Shown one piece after another: positions 48,324-54,117 of a stretch of 64,000 nt of DNA; within the stretch, counting starts at the first letter, position 1; the number at the start of each line of letters is the position of its first letter. The position numbers were made by a program, and so were the translations under genes. The DNA is from Pseudomonas sp. R84. Lineage in GTDB: Bacteria > Pseudomonadota > Gammaproteobacteria > Pseudomonadales > Pseudomonadaceae. The DNA is taken from the NCBI RefSeq assembly GCF_009834515.1, contig NZ_CP019426.1:1353501-1417500 (forward strand), read 5' to 3'. The notes under the pieces are model-generated. The model was not told the origin of the DNA and searched no databases. It saw nothing but the letters and a program-made list of their open reading frames with translations.

Positions 48324-49067
48324 ATGCGCGTTATGCAAAAACGCAACGTAGCCTCCGTCTTAAGAGCACTGCTCGACCAGCACGGGATCTCCCCCACGGA
48401 GCTCCACCGTCGCACCGGCGTGCCTCAATCCACTCTCTCGCGGATCCTCAGCGGGAAGATCGTCGATCCCTCGGATAAACACATCTCGAAGATCGCCGAG
48501 TACTTCGCCGTGAGCACCGATCAATTGCGCGGGCGCGCAGATGTCGCGCCGTCGGCCGGAGCCGCGCGTGATGACGTACACGCGGAACTCAAGGACATAA
48601 TGCTGTGGGACGACGATACGCCGGTCGATGATGACGAAGTATCGGTGCCGTTCCTTCGCGAGGTTGAATTGGCAGCAGGATCAGGAAGATTCGTCATCGA
48701 AGAGAGCGAGCGCTCTAGCCTGCGCTTCGGCAAGCGTAGCCTGCGCCATAACGGCGTGCAGTTCGATCAGGCCAAATGCGTGACAGTGCGCGGCAACAGT
48801 ATGCTACCGGTGTTGCGTGATGGCGCCACCGTTGGTGTGAATGCGGGCAAGTGCGGGATCGGCGACATCATTGATGGCGACCTGTACGCGATCAATCACA
48901 ACGGCCAGTTGCGCGTGAAGCAACTCTATCGCCTGCCGACCGGCATTCGTCTGCGCAGCTTCAATCGCGATGAGCATCCGGACGAAGACTACAGCTTCCA
49001 GGAAATCCAGGAAGAGCAGATCGTCATCCTCGGTCACGTCTTCTGGTGGGGCATGTACGCCCGCTAA
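48324..49067 (+). CDS. prtR: PrtR/LexA-type self-cleaving repressor of the tailocin
   Basis: Predicted to keep the tailocin genes off until DNA damage triggers RecA-assisted self-cleavage. The 247-residue product has an XRE helix-turn-helix (about 20-50, TELHRRTGVPQSTLSRIL) and a C-terminal S24 peptidase domain. That domain has Ser159 in RGNSMLPVLRDG, Lys199 in QLRVKQLYR and a probable Ala118-Gly119 cleavage site in ELAAGSGRF. An ATG at 48333 (MQKRNVAS) is an alternative start. A terminator follows. No PrtN-like activator is seen next to it, unlike P. aeruginosa, so direct repression of the promoter at 49198 is likely. Confidence 0.85.
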   Translation: MRVMQKRNVASVLRALLDQHGISPTELHRRTGVPQSTLSRILSGKIVDPSDKHISKIAEYFAVSTDQLRGRADVAPSAGAARDDVHAELKDIMLWDDDTPVDDDEVSVPFLREVELAAGSGRFVIEESERSSLRFGKRSLRHNGVQFDQAKCVTVRGNSMLPVLRDGATVGVNAGKCGIGDIIDGDLYAINHNGQLRVKQLYRLPTGIRLRSFNRDEHPDEDYSFQEIQEEQIVILGHVFWWGMYAR

Positions 49068-49086
49068 CCACACCGACTTCAGATAA

Positions 49087-49111
49087 GCCCGCCAATCGGC
49101 GGGTTTTTTTT
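49087..49111 (+). terminator. Terminator of the repressor gene
   Basis: CCCGCC-AATC-GGCGGG followed by eight T, 20 bp after the repressor stop. It separates the repressor transcript from the tailocin promoter. Confidence 0.9.
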
Positions 49112-49153
49112 CGCCTTGATGAAACCGCCAAACCCTTGAGTTGCGGGGCTTCC

Positions 49154-49226
49154 ATGCATCTGCGCATTTCAAATGCATAAATAAATGCATTTACGCATTG
49201 ACTGGATATGCATACATGCATATCCT
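49154..49226 (+). promoter_or_regulatory. Tailocin promoter with palindromic operator array
   Basis: TTGACT (49198-49203) and TATCCT (49221-49226), 17 bp apart, form a good sigma-70 promoter. The spacer and -10 are covered by a perfect palindrome, GGATATGCAT-AC-ATGCATATCC (49204-49225). Just upstream is AAATGCAT-6 bp-ATGCATTT (49171-49192) plus further ATGCAT/GCGCAT/ACGCAT motifs at 49154, 49162 and 49193. Binding of the upstream repressor here would block RNA polymerase; the binding itself is inferred. Confidence 0.7.
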
Positions 49227-49477
49227 TGCCACCAAGCCGCTCGACAAAGCGGCTGGCAAGAAAGCTCTTTAGTTCCACAAGAACAGGCAGCGATGAACCG
49301 GCCTCAACGGTTCAGAGGGTTGGCAACTGACCCGGGTGTGCAGCGTAAAGCACCAGAAGCAGTTATCCGGCGGGCAGGGACCGCGGTCGGAAAAACAATT
49401 TGAATGGACTCGTACCGCGCCAGTAGCGCCGAACAGTCAACTTCCTTCTTGGACACAGGATTTGAAGGAAGGCGAAG
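49227..49477 (+). other. Structured leader of the tailocin transcript
   Basis: About 250 bp without a conserved gene between the promoter and the first terminator. It contains GAACCG-GCCTCAA-CGGTTC near 49296 and an 8 bp hairpin CTTCCTTC/GAAGGAAG at 49441-49471. A 36-codon open frame (49293-49403) is inside. With the terminator that follows it could act as an attenuator or yield a separate short RNA. Confidence 0.5.
49293..49403 (+). CDS. Possible 36-residue leader peptide
   Basis: An open frame starting ATG after AGGCAGCG, giving a basic peptide (MNRPQRFRGLATDPGVQR and so on) that ends GTAVGKTI. It is the only small frame in the leader with a plausible start. I recognise no family. It could be a leader peptide, a remnant of an older gene, or noise. 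Confidence 0.25.
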   Translation: MNRPQRFRGLATDPGVQRKAPEAVIRRAGTAVGKTI

Positions 49478-49530
49478 GAGCGCATTACTGAAAAGCCCGG
49501 TGCATCGCCGCCGGGCTTTTTGGAATGCCT
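49478..49530 (+). terminator. Intrinsic terminator in the tailocin leader, repeat copy 1
   Basis: AAAAGCCCGG (49491-49500) pairs exactly with CCGGGCTTTT (49511-49520), flanked by GAGCGCATTACTG on the left and TGGAATGCCT on the right. The whole 53 bp unit recurs at 50489-50540. It lies between the promoter and all tailocin genes, so RNA polymerase must read through it. Confidence 0.8.
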
Positions 49531-49584
49531 ACCGGAAGTTTTCACGCCACTCACCTGAAATGACCACACATTGAGGAATACCCG

Positions 49585-49989
49585 ATGAATCTCTACGCAT
49601 TGGTTGAATACAACAAAGTTGTCCAATTGAAGGAAAGCGAAGTCCGTCCTGATGCACCTGCTTCGCCAACGTCCGTATGGGTCGATGTAACCGGTAGTAC
49701 AGACATGCGCGTGGGTTGGGGGGCGACGTTCAATGGCATCTGGTTATTCTCGCCGCCCACGGATGAAGACTTGCGTAACGAAGCCGAACAACAGAAATGG
49801 CAACTGCTGAATACGGGCGCCAACTGGCTGCTGCTCAACTCGCTTCAGTTCAAAGTTGATCTCGGTATCGCCACAACGCAAGACCAGGCTCGATTGCTGA
49901 CTCACAAGCAGTATTGCATTGACGTCAGCGACATCGATAAGCAGCCGGGTTATCCGGCAAACATCGTCTGGCCGGTAGCACCGTACTGA
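49585..49989 (+). CDS. Tail fibre assembly-like protein, copy A
   Basis: A 134-residue protein with features of the phage tail-fibre assembly (Tfa) group. The C-terminus reads KQYCIDVSDIDKQ...PGYPANIVWPVAPY, like the Y-R-x-x-L-R-D...P-x-x-VVWPV-P ending of Tfa proteins, and the N-terminus (MNLYALVEYNKVVQLKE) resembles their first strand. Tfa proteins help fibres trimerise or stay at the tip. It is the first gene after the leader terminator, far from the fibre gene at 54118. It is a paralogue of the next gene: both have LQ[FY]K[VL]DLGIAT. A clear ribosome site (GAGGAATACCCG) precedes it. Confidence 0.6.
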   Translation: MNLYALVEYNKVVQLKESEVRPDAPASPTSVWVDVTGSTDMRVGWGATFNGIWLFSPPTDEDLRNEAEQQKWQLLNTGANWLLLNSLQFKVDLGIATTQDQARLLTHKQYCIDVSDIDKQPGYPANIVWPVAPY

Positions 49990-50039
49990 CAAACACACCA
50001 AGCCATTTCGCTCAAGAATTAGCCAAAAAGGAAATTTGA

Positions 50040-50462
50040 ATGAATCGTTATGCACTCACAATTACGGCCATGGGTTACACCGTGGTTCTACAAGTAGTGG
50101 ACATTGATGGCGAGGCGCCAGCCGTACCGGTAAGTGAACCAAGTGCTTCATGGCGCGATGTCACCGGTAACGAAACCGTTCAACCGGGAATGAAACTGGT
50201 GTGGGGGCCTTCTGGAAATGAATTTGTTGAAACGACGGTTCCGGAGCAGCAGTTGTTTACGAGCGGTCGCATAGAACTCCGGTTGGACGACGCAACACGC
50301 TGGCTGAAATTCAACCCTTTGCAATACAAGTTGGACCTCGGTATCGCCACTGCGGCTGATGAGGCCACATTGGTAGCCTACAAGCAGTACTTCATCGCTG
50401 TCGGCGAAGTGAAAAACCAGAACACATTTCCAATCATCAACTGGCCGGCCGCGCCCTTCTGA
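50040..50462 (+). CDS. Tail fibre assembly-like protein, copy B
   Basis: A 140-residue paralogue of the preceding gene, sharing LQYKLDLGIAT, a KQYFIAV stretch and a WPAAPF ending, with a divergent N-terminal half (MNRYALTITAMGYTVVLQVV). It is 50 bp after copy A with AAAAAGGAAATTTGA before the ATG. It is followed by the second copy of the 53 bp terminator unit. The arrangement points to a tandem duplication. Which fibre, if any, each serves is unknown. Confidence 0.6.
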   Translation: MNRYALTITAMGYTVVLQVVDIDGEAPAVPVSEPSASWRDVTGNETVQPGMKLVWGPSGNEFVETTVPEQQLFTSGRIELRLDDATRWLKFNPLQYKLDLGIATAADEATLVAYKQYFIAVGEVKNQNTFPIINWPAAPF

Positions 50463-50488
50463 TCGCCATTTTCAAAACCTGTCTGCGG

Positions 50489-50540
50489 GAGCGCATTACT
50501 GAAAAGCCCGGGCCACAGCGCCGGGCTTTTTGGAATGCCT
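50489..50540 (+). terminator. Intrinsic terminator, repeat copy 2
   Basis: The same GAGCGCATTACTG-AAAAGCCCGG ... CCGGGCTTTT-TGGAATGCCT unit as 49478-49530, differing only in the hairpin loop and one base of length. It separates the fibre-assembly-like pair from the holin. Confidence 0.8.
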
Positions 50541-50602
50541 GCCTGAGAGAAACCGATTGAACCCAACACATACCCTTCATCCATCACACCAGGAGGCGTG
50601 AC

Positions 50603-50941
50603 ATGACAAACGAGCAACAAGCGTTGGCGGACATGCCGATCTGGCTGGTCATCCTTCTTGCCGTCGTCGGCGGGGTGTCCGGCGAAATGTGGCGCGCCGA
50701 CAAGGAGGGCGCACGTGGCTGGCCGCTGCTGCGCCGTCTGGCCCTGCGCTCCGGCGCCTGCATGATCTGCGGCGTGTCGGCGATCATGTTGCTGTATGCC
50801 GCCGGCATGTCGATCTGGGCGGCTGGCGCGTTCGGTTGCCTGACAGCGATGGCTGGCGCCGACGTCGCCATCGGGTTGTACGAACGCTGGGCCGCCAAGC
50901 GCATCGGCGTCTGCGACGTCCCGCCGCGCGACCAACCTTAA
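50603..50941 (+). CDS. Holin
   Basis: Forms the membrane pore that releases tailocin particles upon cell lysis. The 112-residue product has hydrophobic segments at about 13-26, 52-70 and 72-90 with a charged C-terminus, a size and layout like the holins of R-type pyocin clusters. AGGAGGCG precedes the ATG. The endolysin is not in the window; in R-pyocin clusters it lies after gene D. Confidence 0.75.
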   Translation: MTNEQQALADMPIWLVILLAVVGGVSGEMWRADKEGARGWPLLRRLALRSGACMICGVSAIMLLYAAGMSIWAAGAFGCLTAMAGADVAIGLYERWAAKRIGVCDVPPRDQP

Positions 50942-51012
50942 CCCTGACTGTTTGTCCATGCCGCCCTTTGGGCGGCAGGACTGCGCGTGGACGATCGAAA
51001 AGGAGGTCATGT

Positions 51013-51534
51013 ATGCCCACACCGATCCAGCAGCCGTCGCAACTGTTCACAGCCATCGCGACGACGCTGCGCAACACTGCCGGACTCAACCTCAACGTCG
51101 GCAATCACGATGATTTCACTGCGCCGGGCGATCAGGCCTGGGTGTTGATCGACTTCGACCGGAATGGGACTGGAGTGCGCGCCGCTGACGGACGAATTGC
51201 GCATGCCATGACGTTGTCCCTGCAAGTCATTCCGGCCCTTTCTGCCAGCGCATTTGCAGCATGCGATCTGACCGCTGTGCTGAAAAACCTGATCACCGAC
51301 AACGGCTGGAACTTGCCCGGTGATCAATGCGATCTGCCAGTGAATATCGATGGCTTGCCGTCATTACTCATTCGCGCCGATCAGCAATACAAAGCCTGGA
51401 CGCTGACGTTCAGCCAGACTCTTTACCTCGGCCCGACCTTGCTCGACGATCCGCTGGGCATCCCGAAATTCGCCCGCACCTGGGAAGTCAGCAACATCGA
51501 CGACCCCGACCAATACACCACGCTGGAGGCCTGA
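51013..51534 (+). CDS. Phage-tail protein of unknown role, possible tail terminator
   Basis: A 173-residue protein between holin and baseplate V, the place of PA0615 in the R2 pyocin cluster. It begins MPTPIQQPSQLFTAIATTLR and has WTLTFSQTLYLGP near the end. No catalytic motif or membrane segment is seen. Its size suits a tail terminator or completion protein, but I recognise no family with certainty. AAGGAGG lies before the ATG; gene V starts 3 bp after its stop. Confidence 0.6.
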   Translation: MPTPIQQPSQLFTAIATTLRNTAGLNLNVGNHDDFTAPGDQAWVLIDFDRNGTGVRAADGRIAHAMTLSLQVIPALSASAFAACDLTAVLKNLITDNGWNLPGDQCDLPVNIDGLPSLLIRADQQYKAWTLTFSQTLYLGPTLLDDPLGIPKFARTWEVSNIDDPDQYTTLEA

Positions 51535-51537
51535 CCG

Positions 51538-52146
51538 ATGTTCGACGCATTACTGCGTATGCAGCTGGGTCCGATCATCGAACGCCTGGCCGAAATGGAA
51601 GCGGAAATCGACGACCTGCACCGCCGTGCTGAAAGCTTCTGCCGCATCGGCATTTGCCAGAGCGTCGACGCTGCGAGCAACACCTGTCAGGTCAGTCACG
51701 GTGGTTTGCTGACGCCGGCCATCAAGTTTTTCAACCCCAGCGCCGGCGCACAAAGCGAGTCGCGGATTCCAACAGTGGGTGAACAGTGTCTGTTGTTCAA
51801 CTACGGCAGCGGCGAAAGCGGCGCGCAATCTGTGGCGCTGTTCGGTCTGAACAGTGATCGTTTTCCACCCACCGCCACCGTACCGACGCTGACCCGCCGA
51901 GTGCATGTCGATGGCAGCGAAAGCGGTTACGACGACGCCTCGCACACTCTGCACTGGCAAAACGGCCCGGCAGCCTTCAGCGGTTCGCGCGAATCGCTGG
52001 AGCTGAGCATCGGCCCGGCCCGGTTAGCGATGACACCACAACTGATCACCCTGCAACTCGGTGCAGTCGGCCTGACCATTGACGCTTCGGGCGTGCACTT
52101 CAGCGGCCCATTGGTCGATCACCAGGGCCGCGTCATCAGCCCCTGA
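51538..52146 (+). CDS. Baseplate assembly protein V (spike)
   Basis: The central membrane-piercing spike of contractile tails, P2 gpV type. The 202-residue product has an N-terminal helical part with FDALLRMQLGPIIERLAEME, an OB-fold region (CRIGICQSVDAASNTCQVSH, PTVGEQCLLFNYGSGE) and a C-terminal repetitive beta region ending in LTIDASGVHFSG, like the spike helix. The order V-W-J-I follows. Confidence 0.88.
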   Translation: MFDALLRMQLGPIIERLAEMEAEIDDLHRRAESFCRIGICQSVDAASNTCQVSHGGLLTPAIKFFNPSAGAQSESRIPTVGEQCLLFNYGSGESGAQSVALFGLNSDRFPPTATVPTLTRRVHVDGSESGYDDASHTLHWQNGPAAFSGSRESLELSIGPARLAMTPQLITLQLGAVGLTIDASGVHFSGPLVDHQGRVISP

Positions 52147-52160
52147 TTCAAGAGCCTCCC

Positions 52161-52493
52161 ATGATCGGAATCGATAGAGACAGCGGGGCCACGGTCGACG
52201 ACTGGCTGCAGTTTGTGCAGCGCGCGACCCGGGCCCTGACTACGCCGCTGGGCACCCGGCAAAAAAGGCCCCTGTATGGCTCGTTGATCCCCACGCTGCT
52301 GGGGCAGAACCTCGGTGACGACGTTCTGCTTCTAGCCCAGAGCTACGCGGCGCAAGCCTTCTACAACAAGCAAAACGGCATTGACGATTTTCAGCCGCAA
52401 GTGATCGTCGCCAGTCGTCAGGGTGCCGGCCTGTTGTTGCGGTTCGCCGGTACCTGGAAAAACCGTCAACAAACCTTCGAGGTCGTGACATGA
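52161..52493 (+). CDS. Baseplate wedge protein W (gp25-like)
   Basis: A 110-residue protein of the gpW/T4 gp25 family, a sheath-initiating baseplate wedge part. It starts MIGIDRDSGATVDDWLQFVQ and contains TPLGTRQKRPLYGS, the conserved T-P-x-G-x-R-x-x-R-P-x-[FY]-G-[ST] motif. It overlaps J by 4 bp. Confidence 0.9.
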   Translation: MIGIDRDSGATVDDWLQFVQRATRALTTPLGTRQKRPLYGSLIPTLLGQNLGDDVLLLAQSYAAQAFYNKQNGIDDFQPQVIVASRQGAGLLLRFAGTWKNRQQTFEVVT

Positions 52494-53485
52494 GCATGTT
52501 GATCCCCGGCCAGAACCAATTGGCCGAACCCGCGCTGATCACCGTTGAAGCCTTCGAAGACCTGCTCGCCGAATTCAAGGCTTTTGTCATTGAATACGTC
52601 GGCGCGCGCTCGCCGGACAGTGCCGCGAAACTCACGACCAGCCTGGACAACGAAAGCGAACTGCTGACCTTGGCGCTTGAAGCTTTCTGTGTGCGGCTGC
52701 AAACCCACGAGCGCAAATACAACGCTCGCATCAAACAGATGCTGGCGTGGTGGGCGACTGGCAGCAACCTTGATGCGCGGCTGGCGGACATGGGCCTTGA
52801 GCGGCAGTTGCTTGATCCCGGCGACCCCGCAGCATTTCCGCCGGTGCCAGCGATCTACGAAAGTGACGACGACGCCCGCCTGCGTTATTACCTGGCGCCA
52901 CACGCCCCGGCGGCGGGCTCGCGGATGCAGTATCGCCGCGAAGTTTTCACCCTTGGCGAGCGTCCCACGGTGCAGGTCGAATCCACCGAGGCAGGTGTGG
53001 TGAACGTCACTTACACCTTCGACCCGGACGGTCTCGCTGCGCAGGTCAAGGATGGCAATGCTCGGCGTACCGCGCCGGGCGAGGTGCAGGTCACAGTGCT
53101 GTCCCGCGACGACGATGGCACGCCTTCCCAGGCATTGCTTGACGGCGTTCGTCAGCACTTCGCACGGCCTGATGTACGACCGGAAACCGACCTTGTCATG
53201 GTCAAGGCAGCCGATATTCAGCGCTACAAGATTCGCGTGGTCGCCAAGATCAATTCCGGCCCCGATTCGGGCCTGACCAAAGTCGCCGCGCAACAACAAT
53301 TGCAGGCTTACGCTGACAGTTGCCATCGTCTCGAAGGTCGGGTTGATCCGAGCTGGATCGACTACACGCTGCACAGTGCCGGCGCCGTGCAATTGCAGAT
53401 TCTCGAACCGCTGGCGCCGATCGTGACTACGGCGTTTCAAGCGCCGTATTGCACGGCGGTCGAGGTTGAGGTGCTGACGCTATGA
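52490..53485 (+). CDS. Baseplate assembly protein J
   Basis: The 331-residue wedge protein of the P2 gpJ/T4 gp6 family. It contains ARLADMGLERQLLDPGD and SDDDARLRYYLAP near the middle, and the core VEVEVLTL at the end. It overlaps W by 4 bp and I by 4 bp, which supports stoichiometric co-translation of the wedge. Confidence 0.88.
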   Translation: MSMLIPGQNQLAEPALITVEAFEDLLAEFKAFVIEYVGARSPDSAAKLTTSLDNESELLTLALEAFCVRLQTHERKYNARIKQMLAWWATGSNLDARLADMGLERQLLDPGDPAAFPPVPAIYESDDDARLRYYLAPHAPAAGSRMQYRREVFTLGERPTVQVESTEAGVVNVTYTFDPDGLAAQVKDGNARRTAPGEVQVTVLSRDDDGTPSQALLDGVRQHFARPDVRPETDLVMVKAADIQRYKIRVVAKINSGPDSGLTKVAAQQQLQAYADSCHRLEGRVDPSWIDYTLHSAGAVQLQILEPLAPIVTTAFQAPYCTAVEVEVLTL

Positions 53486-54117
53486 GTGAGAAAACTCAGC
53501 GTCCGACGCTGCTGCCGGCCAACAGCTCGGCACTCGAACGAGGCCTGGATCTGGGCTTTGGCGCACTGCTTGATCGCATCGCGCCGCCGTTCCCCGAACT
53601 GATGAACCCGAGCGAAACACCGGTCGCATTCTTGCCTTATCTGGCAGCGGATCGCGGTGTCGCCGAATGGAGCACCGCCGCACCGGAAGCGGAAAAACGC
53701 CTGACCGTTGAACTGGCCTGGCCTACCGCGCGTCAGGCCGGCACTCGCAAGGCGCTGGAAAACGCCGCCAAGGGTTTGCAATTGCGCCCGGAAATCCGCG
53801 CCTGGTACGAACAGACGCCGCCCGGTGCGCCTTACAGCTTTTCCGTACGAGCCTTCAGCGACCAACCCTACAGCGAAGAAATCGACGCCCGTCTCGACCG
53901 ACGTCTGGCCGATGCCAAGAGCGAACGGGATGTGCTGACGGTCTCGGTTGGCTTGAGCGCTTTCGGCAATCACGTCATCGGCGCCGCGACGTTCTGTGGC
54001 GAGCTGACCACGGTTTATCCAGTGTTCATCGAAGGGCTCGAAACCTCGGGAGAGGCGTTCATGGCTGCCGGCATGTACACCGTCGAAACATCCACAATTT
54101 ATCCTCAGGGGGCCTGA
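53482..54117 (+). CDS. Tail protein I (baseplate-fibre connector)
   Basis: The 211-residue P2 gpI-type protein that links baseplate and fibres. It contains LLPANSSALERGLDLGFG and LPYLAADRGVAEWS, both typical of gpI, and ends where the fibre gene starts, with no gap (TGA directly followed by ATG). Confidence 0.9.
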   Translation: MSEKTQRPTLLPANSSALERGLDLGFGALLDRIAPPFPELMNPSETPVAFLPYLAADRGVAEWSTAAPEAEKRLTVELAWPTARQAGTRKALENAAKGLQLRPEIRAWYEQTPPGAPYSFSVRAFSDQPYSEEIDARLDRRLADAKSERDVLTVSVGLSAFGNHVIGAATFCGELTTVYPVFIEGLETSGEAFMAAGMYTVETSTIYPQGA

